Assembly (NCBI GenBank): GCA_964447335.1
Contig: CAYUSA010000004.1
Span: forward strand, 1 to 64,000
Direction: 5' to 3'
From: HRBIN12 sp964447335
GTDB lineage: Bacteria; Actinomycetota; UBA4738; HRBIN12
DNA length: 64,000 nucleotides
The notes below the pieces were generated by a model. The model was not told the origin of the DNA and did not search any database. It worked only from the letters and a program-made list of their open reading frames with translations. Below are positions 16,157 through 24,303 of the stretch, piece by piece. Position numbers and translations under genes: made by a program. Positions within the stretch are counted from its first letter, which is position 1. The number at the start of each line of letters is the position of its first letter.

Positions 16157-17827
16157 GTGAAGAGCGGACTCGAGATCGCACAGGAAGCTCAGCTCCTTCC
16201 CATCACCGAGATCGCCGCGAGAGCCGGCTTCACGCCGGACGAGGTCGAGCCGTACGGCAGGCATCGCGCCAAGATCGCGCTCTCGGCCTACGACCGGCTG
16301 AAGGACCGACCCGACGGCAAGCTCATCATCACGACGGCCATCACGCCGACGAAGGCCGGCGAGGGCAAGACGACCACCTCCGTCTCGCTCACCCAGGGAC
16401 TGGGCAAGCTCGGGAAGAACGTGATCCTCGCGCTGCGCGAGCCCTCGATGGGTCCGGTCTTCGGCATCAAGGGCGGCGGCACCGGCGGTGGCTACGTGCA
16501 GGTCGTCCCGATGGAAGACATCAACCTGCACTTCAACGGCGACTTCCACGCCGTGACCGAGGCCCACAACATGCTCGCCTCGGCCCTGGACGCCTCGCTG
16601 TACTTCGGCAACCCGCTCGGGGTCGATCCTGCCACGATCACGTGGCCGCGAACGATGGACGTGAACGCGCGCGAGCTCCGGTACACGGTCATCGGGCTCG
16701 GGGGCAAGGCCCACGGGATCCCGCGCGAGAACGGTTTCGTCATCACCGCGGCCTCCGAGATCATGGCGATCCTCGCGCTCTGCGAGGACGTGCAGGACCT
16801 GCGGCGGCGGCTCGGCCGGGTGGTGGTCGGCAGCACCTTCGACGGCGAACCCGTCACGGCCGAGCAGCTCAAGGTGGCCGGTGCGATGGCGGTGATCATG
16901 AAGGACGCGATCAAGCCGAACCTCGTGCAGACGCTCGAGGGCCAGCCGGTGTTGATCCACGCCGGTCCCTTCGGCAACGTCGCGCACGCGAACAGCTCGA
17001 TCATCCAGGATCGGATCGCCCTCAAGCTCGGCGACTACGTGGTCACCGAGGGCGGCTTCGCGTCCGACCTCGGATTCCAGAAGTTCTGCGACATCGTATG
17101 CCGCACCGGTGGGTTCACCCCGAGCGCCGCCGTGCTGGTGACGTCGGTGCGCGCGATGAAGTTCCACGGCGGCGTCGCGTTCGAGCGGCTGAACGAGCAC
17201 AACCTGGACGCCGTGCGCCTGGGCTCGGAGAACCTCGCCGCGCACATCGAGATCGTGAAGGCCTACGGCCTCCCCTGCGTCGTCGCGATCAACCGGTTCC
17301 CCTCGGACACCGACGAGGAGATCGCGCTCGTGGACGAGCTCGCGGCGGAGGTCGGCGCCGAGCAGACCGTCGTGAACGACGGGTTCTCCAAGGGCAGCGA
17401 CGGTGCGATCGAGCTCGCCGAGGTCGTCGTCGCTGCGGCCGAGAAGCCGAACGCGTTCCAGCTCCTCACCCCGCCCGGCACGCCCATCAAGGAGCAGGTC
17501 GAGGCGATCGCGACGCGGATCTACGGCGCCAACGGTGTGGACTTCCTCCCGCAGGCGGAGAAGGACATCGCGCGGATGGAGCAGCTCGGCTTCGGAACCT
17601 ACCCCGTGTGTCTGGCGAAGACCCACCTGTCGCTCACCCACGACCCGCTGCTGCTGAACCGGCCGAAGGGTTGGCGGCTGCCCGTCCGTGGTGTCGTGCC
17701 GAGCGCCGGTGCCGGCTTCGTGGTGGTGCTGTGCGGCGACATGCAGCGGATGCCGGGGCTGGGGCGCACGCCGGCGTTCATGAACGTGGACATCGACGAC
17801 CAGGGGCGTACGGTCGGCCTGTTCTGA
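16157..17827 (+). CDS. fhs: Formate--tetrahydrofolate ligase
   Basis: Makes 10-formyl-THF from formate, THF and ATP. The protein is 556 residues, the usual length, and contains TPTKAGEGKTTTSVSLTQGL (ATP-binding P-loop), REPSMGPVFGIKGGGTGGGY and HFNGDFHAV, all hallmark motifs. The GTG at 16157 is chosen because GGAGG at 16146-16150 precedes it; the frame is open further upstream without conserved residues. Its position divergent from fdhD suggests formate from or for the dehydrogenase is exchanged with the folate pool. Confidence 0.95.
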   Translation: MKSGLEIAQEAQLLPITEIAARAGFTPDEVEPYGRHRAKIALSAYDRLKDRPDGKLIITTAITPTKAGEGKTTTSVSLTQGLGKLGKNVILALREPSMGPVFGIKGGGTGGGYVQVVPMEDINLHFNGDFHAVTEAHNMLASALDASLYFGNPLGVDPATITWPRTMDVNARELRYTVIGLGGKAHGIPRENGFVITAASEIMAILALCEDVQDLRRRLGRVVVGSTFDGEPVTAEQLKVAGAMAVIMKDAIKPNLVQTLEGQPVLIHAGPFGNVAHANSSIIQDRIALKLGDYVVTEGGFASDLGFQKFCDIVCRTGGFTPSAAVLVTSVRAMKFHGGVAFERLNEHNLDAVRLGSENLAAHIEIVKAYGLPCVVAINRFPSDTDEEIALVDELAAEVGAEQTVVNDGFSKGSDGAIELAEVVVAAAEKPNAFQLLTPPGTPIKEQVEAIATRIYGANGVDFLPQAEKDIARMEQLGFGTYPVCLAKTHLSLTHDPLLLNRPKGWRLPVRGVVPSAGAGFVVVLCGDMQRMPGLGRTPAFMNVDIDDQGRTVGLF

Positions 17828-17842
17828 GACCGGCCGCGAGGC

Positions 17843-18037
17843 TCAACCGGCGAGGAGCGCGGGACCCTCGACGAGGATCCAGACCGCGCGCGTGACGACC
17901 TCGTCACGCTCGAAGTCGAAGATGCCCGGGCCCTCCGGCGCCGCCTCCCACACCGCGCCGCATGCGGCGCAGACCCACAGCGATTGCGGCTTCGTCGCCT
18001 CGCCCCTGGGCGGCGCGCACGTGTGCACGTACTCCAC
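17843..18037 (-). CDS. Small putative zinc-binding protein
   Basis: A 64-residue protein from GTG 18037 with a purine-rich GGGAGGG-type ribosome binding site just upstream. It has a CxxC pair (VCAACGAVWEAAP) and an upstream cysteine (HTCAPPRGE), suggesting a half zinc ribbon. No family recognised. A near-palindrome sits directly upstream of its ribosome binding site. Confidence 0.5.
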   Translation of the reverse strand: MEYVHTCAPPRGEATKPQSLWVCAACGAVWEAAPEGPGIFDFERDEVVTRAVWILVEGPALLAG

Positions 18038-18050
18038 GTTCCCTCCCCCG

Positions 18051-18068
18051 AATCACACGCATGTGATT
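18051..18068. promoter_or_regulatory. Inverted repeat upstream of the small zinc protein
   Basis: AATCACA and TGTGATT form perfect 7-base arms around a CGCA spacer. The site is unusually AT-rich for this genome and lies 14 bases before the GTG at 18037. It looks like a dimeric-regulator operator; the regulator is unknown. Confidence 0.45.
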
Positions 18069-18093
18069 CTGAGGCCGGAGCATAGCACCCGGG

Positions 18094-19095
18094 CTACGCG
18101 CGAGGGCGCTCCTTCCGGGGGTCGTAGACCGAGAGCTCGGCCACCGTTGCCGGCACCGTGCTCCCGCCGAGGGCGACCTCGACCCGGGTGCCGTCCGCGG
18201 CGTGGGGGGTCTCGAGCATCGCGATGCCGATCACGCCGAAGCGCGCGCTGTCCGTCGGGCTCGTGAGCGTCCTGACCGGCTCGCCATCCTTCGTCACCGC
18301 CGCGCCGTACTCGGGCACCTCGGCGCCGTCGAGCCGAAGCGTCTTCAGGCGCTTCGGCGGATCGGCCGCGACCGGCCGGAGCGCGTCCGCACCGAGGAAC
18401 CCGGCGTCGAGCTTCACCACACGGTCGAAGGAGGCGTCGTAGGGCGTGCCCTCCCCCGCCTGGTAGTCGAAGCCGGCGACGATCATCCCGGACTCGATCC
18501 TCGCCACCTCGACGGCGTGGGTGCCGAACACGTCGATCCCCGCCGCCTGCAGGGCCTGCCAGAGCTCGACGGCGTGGACGGGATCCACGACCATCTCGTT
18601 CCCGAGCTCGCCCGAGAAGCCGGTGCGGAGCACGTGCGCCTCGATGCCGGCCACCCGCACCTCGTCCGGCCAGAAGTGGAAGTAGCCGAGCTCGGACAGG
18701 TCGCGCTCGGCGAGCGGGGCGAGCGCCTCACGCGAGCGGGGACCCTGGACCGAGACGAGCGGCATCTCGCGGGTGCGATCCACGTACGAGACGTTCAGCC
18801 CGTCGAACGCGCTCGCGAACCAGTCGTCGTACCCGCCCTGATTCGTCATGACCCAGCAACGATCGGGAGCGAGCACGTACACCATCCCGTCGTCGAGCAT
18901 CCGCCCGGCCTCGTCGACGAATGCGCCGTACCGCGCCCGTCCCGGCGCGAGTGACCGGACATCGTTCGTGAAGATGCGTTGGGCGGCCCGATCGCCCAGC
19001 GTCGCCGTCCAGAGCCAGCCGTCGAAGTCCTCGAACATCGCGCCCTGCTCGGCCTGCACGTCGTACAAGACCGACCTGATCGGCTCGGCCACCAC
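18094..19095 (-). CDS. GcvT-like aminomethyltransferase / folate-binding protein
   Basis: A 333-residue member of the GcvT/YgfZ superfamily. It has the N-terminal FTNDVRSLAPGRARYGAFVDEAGRMLDD segment, the RTGFSGELGNEMVV motif and ARIESGMIVAGFDYQAGEGTPYD, which form the folate-binding ring, plus a C-terminal barrel (residues about 245-330). It is somewhat shorter than glycine-cleavage GcvT and no gcvP or gcvH is nearby. It may therefore be a demethylase-type relative acting on methylated amines or a similar substrate, with THF as acceptor. A broken paralogue lies directly upstream. Confidence 0.75.
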   Translation of the reverse strand: MVAEPIRSVLYDVQAEQGAMFEDFDGWLWTATLGDRAAQRIFTNDVRSLAPGRARYGAFVDEAGRMLDDGMVYVLAPDRCWVMTNQGGYDDWFASAFDGLNVSYVDRTREMPLVSVQGPRSREALAPLAERDLSELGYFHFWPDEVRVAGIEAHVLRTGFSGELGNEMVVDPVHAVELWQALQAAGIDVFGTHAVEVARIESGMIVAGFDYQAGEGTPYDASFDRVVKLDAGFLGADALRPVAADPPKRLKTLRLDGAEVPEYGAAVTKDGEPVRTLTSPTDSARFGVIGIAMLETPHAADGTRVEVALGGSTVPATVAELSVYDPRKERPRA

Positions 19096-19125
19096 GACCC
19101 CCCTTCCTCGGTTCGGCGCTCGGGC

Positions 19126-20240
19126 TCAGCTCCGCGGGCGTGTCTTCTGCGTGTCGTACAGCGGCAGTGCGTCAACGGTCGCGACCACCGTGCCCTCGCC
19201 GAGCGCGACGTCGACCGTGGTCCCCACCTGCGCGATGTCCGCTCGCACGACCGCCATCCCGATCTTGCCGAAGCGCGGGCTGTCGGTCGGGCTCGTGAGG
19301 ATCCCCACCTCCTCGCCGCCCTTCGTCACGGTCACCCCGTACTCGGGGAGGGCGTCCGCCTCGTAGCGGAGCGTCACGAAGCGGTTGGGAGGGCGCTTCG
19401 CGACGTCAGCCAGCCTGGCCTTGCCCACGAACTCGATCGGCGTGTCGAGCGCAACCAGCCCGTCCAGGTTGAAGTCCTACGGCGTCCGCGAGTGCGCCTC
19501 GTAGTCGTAGTCGGTGACGATGAGGCCGGCCTCGATCCGCAGGATCTCGATGGCCTCCACGCCGAACGGCGTGACGCCGGCCCCGGTCACCGCGTTCCAC
19601 AGCTCGGCCGCATCGGCCGGGTCGGTGAGGAAGAGCTCGAAACCGAGCTCGCCGCCGTAGGCCGTCCTCGACAGGTACACGGGCACGCCGTCGACCCGGA
19701 CCGGGTCGGGGATGAATCGGAAGTACTTGAGCGCCTCTCGGCTGATGTCCGCATCGGTCAGCGACTGCACGACCTCGCGCGAGCGCGGGCCGATGACGCC
19801 GAGGTGCGGCATCTTCGGCGCGATCCACTCGAACTCGAACTCGAGGCCGCCGAGCATCTGCGTGAAGTAGTCCTCGTGATCCTTGCCGTTCGTCATCACC
19901 CAGCAGTGGTCGGGTCGGCCGGTGTTGTAGATCGTGCCGTCGTCCACCATGAGAACGTCCTCGTCCAGGAACGCGCCGTACCGTGCCTGCCCGACCGCGA
20001 GGTTCGTCGCGTCGTTCGAGAAGACGTGCTGCGCGGCGCGCCGCGCGTCCGGGCCGCGGAAGTCCCACCTGTTGAGCGGCGAGACGTCCCACACCGCGAC
20101 GTCCTCGCGCACGGCGTCGTACTCCTTGCGGACGTCGCCGAACCCCTCGAGCCACAGCCAGCCGCCGTCGACATGTGGCTGCCGCCGCTCGCCTCGGTGA
20201 CCTCGTGGAACGCCGTCCTCATGGCCTCGTCCTCGGACAT
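19126..20240 (-). pseudogene. Broken GcvT-like aminomethyltransferase
   Basis: A paralogue of the adjacent intact gene, from ATG 20240 (GGGGAGGACG ribosome binding site) to the stop at 19126. Two lesions interrupt it. Near 20176-20183 the frame slips: FHEVTEASGGSHM must join DGGWLWLEGFGDVRKEYDAVRED one base away. At 19479-19477 a TAG replaces an expected Tyr codon (HSRTP-stop-DFNLDGLVALDTPIEFVGKAR); family members have Tyr there, one base change away. Everything else is well preserved, including RTAYGGELGFELF, so decay is recent or the sequence has errors. Confidence 0.75.
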
Positions 20241-20395
20241 CGTCCTCCCCCGCGCTCGTGGCCCCGCGACCCGTCGATGAGGGCGCTATCCAAGCACGCC
20301 TTTGACTCGCCGTTCAACTCGGGGAAAGAGGCTCGCCACCTCGGTGCGCGGTCAACCCCCTGACGCGGCCGCCTCCGCGCTCCCGGCGGGCTCCG

Positions 20396-20983
20396 TCACG
20401 CCGGGCGGTACCGGATGACCTCGCGCTCGGTCACGATCGCCTGGACGGGCAGGTCGGCGTGACCCTGCGGCACGTTCTCGACGACCTGGAGCGCGAACGC
20501 GACCGCGACGCGGAACACCTCGGGCCGTGCTCTGCGGAAGAAGCGGTCGTAGAAGCCGCCGCCGTAGCCGATCCGGCGACCCTGGCGGTCGAACGCGACA
20601 CCCGGGGTGACGACGACGTCGACCTCGGCGTCGGCCAGCACCTCACCCGCGGCCGGCTCCCGCGCACCGAACGCGGTGGCGGTCACGGGGTCCCCCACCC
20701 GGTACGCAACGGCGACGATGTCCCGCTCCTCGATCCGCGGCAGCGCGCCGAGCACGCCGCGGTCCTCCAGGCGCTCCAACATCGGCGCCGTGTCGACCTC
20801 GGAGCCGAACGAGGAGAACAGCATCACCACGCGGGCGGCTCGGAGCTCGGGCAGGGCGAGGAGCCGCTCCGCGATCGCGAGGCTCGCGGCCGCCCTGGCC
20901 TCGGGCGGCATCGCGTCGCGCCGCGCGAGGACCTCACGCCGGAGGTCGCGTTTCAGCCTCTTCAAACGGTGCGAGGGGATCAC
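20396..20983 (-). CDS. 5-formyltetrahydrofolate cyclo-ligase
   Basis: Converts 5-formyl-THF to 5,10-methenyl-THF with ATP. The protein is about 195 residues from GTG 20983, overlapping the upstream stop as GTGA. The N-terminal basic helix (SHRLKRLKRDLRREVLARRD), LFSSFGSEVDT, and the C-terminal TPGVAFDRQGRRIGYGGGFYDRF motif are diagnostic. It adds to the folate one-carbon gene set in the window. Confidence 0.9.
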   Translation of the reverse strand: MIPSHRLKRLKRDLRREVLARRDAMPPEARAAASLAIAERLLALPELRAARVVMLFSSFGSEVDTAPMLERLEDRGVLGALPRIEERDIVAVAYRVGDPVTATAFGAREPAAGEVLADAEVDVVVTPGVAFDRQGRRIGYGGGFYDRFFRRARPEVFRVAVAFALQVVENVPQGHADLPVQAIVTEREVIRYRPA

Positions 20984-21888
20984 GGGCGCCCGCGCATGTG
21001 GGGGAAGACCTCCTCGGCGATCATCTCGACACGGTCGGACGGGCCGGCCGGCACGAGCACGGCCCATGTCGCCCCCGCCGTCCCGAGCCCCTCGAGCCAC
21101 CAGATGAGCGAGTGCGCGCTCCCCGCCCACACGTTGGTCTCGAGCATGTTGCGGTGGAAGCGCCGGTTGAGCATCTCGCCCGCCTCGTCCTCGTCGCGGC
21201 CGACGACCACGATGCCCGCCCAGGTGGCCTCGACCTCCCGCCCGGCCTCGGCCGCCGCGCGCCGCAGGACGTCGGCCTTCGTGGCGAACTCCGGGATCGA
21301 CATCCCCCAGCCGTTCCAGGCGTCGGCCTCGGTGGCGGCCAGGCGCACGACCGCATCGGCGAACCCGCCGATCCACACGGGCGGGCCGCCGGGCGTGCGG
21401 GGCGCCGGCAGGAGCGGGCCCCGGACCTCGGGCACCCACTCGCCGCCCGCCCACGCCTGTCCGCGCAGGAGCGCCTTCACGCCTCGGACCGTCTCGACGA
21501 GATGCGGCCGCCGCTCGGCCTTCTCGTAGTAGGTGAGGCCGTAGGCGTCGTGCTCCGGCCGGTCGATCGGATCCCCCGTGCCGATGCCGAGCACCATCCG
21601 CCCGCCGCTCAGGTCGTCGAGCGAGGCGGCGAGCTTCGCGAGCAACCCAGCCGGGCGCAGCGAGGCCCTCGTCACGAGGGTACCGACGGTGATCCGCATC
21701 GTCGCGGCCGCCACCGCCGCGAGCATCGAGAACGCCTCGAGCGAGGGGCGGTCCGAGGTGGCGCCCGGCGGGAAGAAGTGGTCGAACGCGAACACGCCGT
21801 CGTAGCCGAGCTCCTCGGCGTGCCGGGCGAACGCGACCACCTTGGCCGGGTCGCCGGAGAACAGTGGCAGCACGAGGCCGACCCTCAC
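20980..21888 (-). CDS. Luciferase-like (F420-type) oxidoreductase
   Basis: A 302-residue TIM-barrel protein of the luciferase-like monooxygenase family, many actinobacterial members of which use F420. Motifs: GLVLPLFSGDPAKVVAFARHAEELGYDGVFAFDHF at the N-terminus, TLVTRASLRPAGLLAKLAASLDDLSGGRMVLGIGTGD in the middle. It starts at GTG 21888 with GTGA coupling to the kinase gene upstream and is coupled in turn to the cyclo-ligase. The substrate is unknown. Confidence 0.83.
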   Translation of the reverse strand: MRVGLVLPLFSGDPAKVVAFARHAEELGYDGVFAFDHFFPPGATSDRPSLEAFSMLAAVAAATMRITVGTLVTRASLRPAGLLAKLAASLDDLSGGRMVLGIGTGDPIDRPEHDAYGLTYYEKAERRPHLVETVRGVKALLRGQAWAGGEWVPEVRGPLLPAPRTPGGPPVWIGGFADAVVRLAATEADAWNGWGMSIPEFATKADVLRRAAAEAGREVEATWAGIVVVGRDEDEAGEMLNRRFHRNMLETNVWAGSAHSLIWWLEGLGTAGATWAVLVPAGPSDRVEMIAEEVFPHMRGRP

Positions 21889-22844
21889 GGAAGCCGGCCG
21901 AGCTCTTCGAGGGCGAGCGCCGCCGCGCCGACGGCCCCGGCGTCGGTGCCGAGCTGCGCGACCACGATCGGCACGCTCGGTCGCCGGTCGGGCGCCTCGA
22001 CGGCGTCCAGGAACGCGGCGCGAGCGGGCTCGAGCAGCAGGTCGCCCGCGACCGCCGCCCCGCCGCCCACGACGACGACCTGCGGGTCCAGCACGTTCAC
22101 GAGCCCTGCGAGCCCGATGCCGAGGCGGCGGCCGACCTCGGACAGGATGCGCGTGGCGACCGGGTCGCCCCGCTGTGCGGCCTGCGTGACGAGCTTGCCC
22201 GTCACGGCCTGCGGATCTCCCCCGGCGAGCCGCGCGAGGACCGAGCTCGGGTGCTCCGCCACCTCCTCGCGACCGAGCCGCCCGATCGCGTTGCCCGAGG
22301 CGACCTGCTCCCAGCACCCTCGGTTGCCGCAGCCGCACGGGGGGCCGTCGGGCTCGACCACGATGTGGCCGATCTCCGCCGCGTAGCCGTTCGAGCCGCG
22401 GAACAGCCTCCCGTCGATGATGATGCCGCCTCCGATGCCAGTGCCCACCGTGACGAGCAGGACGTGCCGGTACCCACGGCCGGAGCCGAACCGGAACTCC
22501 CCGTACGCGGCGACGTTCGCGTCGTTGTCGAGCTGGACCGGGATGCCGAGCGCCGCGCGCATCCGATCCGCGATCGCGAGATCCCGCCAAGCGAGGTTGG
22601 GCGCGAACCGCAGGACGCCGTTCGCGACGTCCACCATCCCGGCCGCCCCGACCCCGACGGCGAGCACCTCGGGCGTGCGGAGCGCCTCGGCCGCGGCGAT
22701 CATCGCCGCGAGGGTGGCCTCCTGATCCTCGGCGGGCGTGGGCGACTCGGACCGCGCGAGGATCGCCCCGTCGCGCGCAACGCGGACGGCCAGGATCTTC
22801 GTCCCGCCGACGTCGATGCCGACCGCCTCGCCCTGATCCGTCAT
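21885..22844 (-). CDS. ROK-family sugar kinase (glucokinase-like)
   Basis: A 319-residue ROK kinase. The ATP-binding motif GIDVGGTKILAV is at the N-terminus, the catalytic LDNDANVAAYGEF segment near residue 110, and the zinc site CGCGNRGCWEQVASG near 170 with an upstream histidine (EIGHI). This is the layout of actinobacterial glucokinases that phosphorylate glucose or related sugars at C6. It is translationally coupled to the luciferase-like gene downstream. Confidence 0.88.
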   Translation of the reverse strand: MTDQGEAVGIDVGGTKILAVRVARDGAILARSESPTPAEDQEATLAAMIAAAEALRTPEVLAVGVGAAGMVDVANGVLRFAPNLAWRDLAIADRMRAALGIPVQLDNDANVAAYGEFRFGSGRGYRHVLLVTVGTGIGGGIIIDGRLFRGSNGYAAEIGHIVVEPDGPPCGCGNRGCWEQVASGNAIGRLGREEVAEHPSSVLARLAGGDPQAVTGKLVTQAAQRGDPVATRILSEVGRRLGIGLAGLVNVLDPQVVVVGGGAAVAGDLLLEPARAAFLDAVEAPDRRPSVPIVVAQLGTDAGAVGAAALALEELGRLP

Positions 22845-22855
22845 CGGCCCGCCGC

Positions 22856-23980
22856 TCAGAACCGGAGCCTCGCCCCGATGCCGCCGAAGGCGTCCAGGCC
22901 CTCGTCCTCAACGACCGTCTCGACGCGGCATCCGCTCCGGTACGCGAGCGCGACGGCAAGCTCGATGACATCGGCGACCTGCACGAGGCGGGCGCCGCAC
23001 GCCGGACAGGCCCCGGTCTCGGCGGAGAGCCGACCGCAGGCATCGCACCGGCCACCGATCCCCCGGAGCTCGAGCCGGACGAGCAGGTCCGCGACCCGAC
23101 CCTCGGCGAGGGCGGCCAGGGTGCCCTCGAGGCCGGTGACCCCGGTCCCGGTCGCGCTCGCGTCGAGGAGGCCGGTCACCGCGGCCCGCTCGGCCTCGCG
23201 CTCGAGCGCCTCCTCGAGCTCGAGCGTGCGCGAGCGCACCTCCTCGGTCGTCGCGGTAACCGCCAGCGCGACCTTGCGCCGCACCCGCTGGCGGAGGTAC
23301 TCGTGCAGCTCCCGCTCGAGCTCACGATGGGCGTCGCCGGGTCCGGCGAGGATCAGGTGCTCGAACCCGCGGTCCTTCCACAGCCGGAACAGCGCATCGG
23401 CGACGTGCTTGAGGTGCTGCTGCCGATGGTCGTCCACATGCCGCTGTCGCCGCAGCTGTGCTCGGCCGCCCTGGTCGTGCCGGTTCGGCACCTCGTCCCA
23501 GAGATCATGGACCTCGTCGATACGGCCGAGCTGCAGCACGAACAGGCGGGCCTTCTCGTAGTCCACGAGCGCCGTGCACGTCGCGCCATAGGTCTCGAGC
23601 AGGGCCTCGAGCATCCGGAGCTCGGCGCGGGGCGCGACGAACGCGCGATCGCGGACCGGCCGTGGCACGCGGATCTCCTCCCAGAGCCCCGCCTCGTGCG
23701 CCGAGAACAGGGCGAGGCCGCGGGTGTCGCCGCGCTCGAACTCCTCGCGGACGAACGTGGACATCCGGGCGAGGTCGAGGTCGACCGAGCGAGCGGCATC
23801 CTCGGGCAGGCCGTCCACCTGCGCCTTCGCGCTGCGGAGCAGCTCGTCGAGGCGGACCTCGTAGTCGGCCCGGCGCGGGTGGCGGCGGCCGTCCACGGTG
23901 AGGTAGAGCGATGTGACGGGGACGTCGGCGGGGCTCCAGTCCGCCAGCTTGCGCAGGAGCGCGTGGTCGAGCTCGGTCAC
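22856..23980 (-). CDS. eRF1/Vms1-like release-factor family protein (bacterial)
   Basis: A 374-residue protein resembling the bacterial-archaeal eRF1 family (baeRF) related to Vms1/ANKZF1, which release peptides from stalled ribosomes. The N-terminal domain is alpha/beta (VTSLYLTVDGRRHPRRADYEVRL). The central segment PNRHDQGGRAQLRRQRHVDDHRQQHLKHVADAL holds a GG-x-A-Q variant of the catalytic GGQ-like loop. The C-terminus has two CxxC pairs (CDACG ... CPACG), likely a zinc ribbon. The family is by motif and layout; the activity here is inferred. Confidence 0.72.
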   Translation of the reverse strand: MTELDHALLRKLADWSPADVPVTSLYLTVDGRRHPRRADYEVRLDELLRSAKAQVDGLPEDAARSVDLDLARMSTFVREEFERGDTRGLALFSAHEAGLWEEIRVPRPVRDRAFVAPRAELRMLEALLETYGATCTALVDYEKARLFVLQLGRIDEVHDLWDEVPNRHDQGGRAQLRRQRHVDDHRQQHLKHVADALFRLWKDRGFEHLILAGPGDAHRELERELHEYLRQRVRRKVALAVTATTEEVRSRTLELEEALEREAERAAVTGLLDASATGTGVTGLEGTLAALAEGRVADLLVRLELRGIGGRCDACGRLSAETGACPACGARLVQVADVIELAVALAYRSGCRVETVVEDEGLDAFGGIGARLRF

Positions 23981-24303
23981 GAGATCTCGATCCTCTCCAG
24001 CCCGGCACCCCGCGTGGACCCGTCGAAGTCCTTCGCGCGGTTGTCGATCACGGCGCGGGCGGCGAGCAGGAACTCCTGCGCCGCCTTCAGCAGATGCTCG
24101 AGCACGTCGGGCGCGGCCCCCTGCACCGTGGACAGCGCGAGCCCGATCGGGCAGAACGCCACGTTGCAGACGTGAGCGCTCGCCGCTTCGGTCTCGGCCG
24201 TCGCCGCCGTCTCGGCTGTCGCCGCGACGGGCTCCCCCTGGGTCTTCGCCTTGGGCTTCCTCGCGCCGCTCTTGCGCGCGGTTCCGGTCTTGCTGTCGGC
24301 CAT
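23977..24303 (-). CDS. Small alanine-rich protein of unknown function
   Basis: A 108-residue protein. The first 45 residues are basic then Ala/Thr/Glu-rich (KTGTARKSGARKPKAKTQG ... ATAETAATAETEAA) and look disordered. The rest is a likely helical hairpin (VCNVAFCPIGLALSTVQGAAPDVLEHLLKAAQEFLLAARAVIDNRA) with a CxxxxC pair. It starts at ATG 24303, or GTG 24306, overlapping the arsA stop. No function can be assigned from sequence. Confidence 0.65.
   Translation of the reverse strand: MADSKTGTARKSGARKPKAKTQGEPVAATAETAATAETEAASAHVCNVAFCPIGLALSTVQGAAPDVLEHLLKAAQEFLLAARAVIDNRAKDFDGSTRGAGLERIEIS

Noticed and set aside
19477..19479. Pyrrolysine at the TAG in the GcvT-like gene
   Set aside because: The residue is not a known Pyl site, relatives have Tyr, a second lesion is present in the same gene, and no pyl genes are seen.
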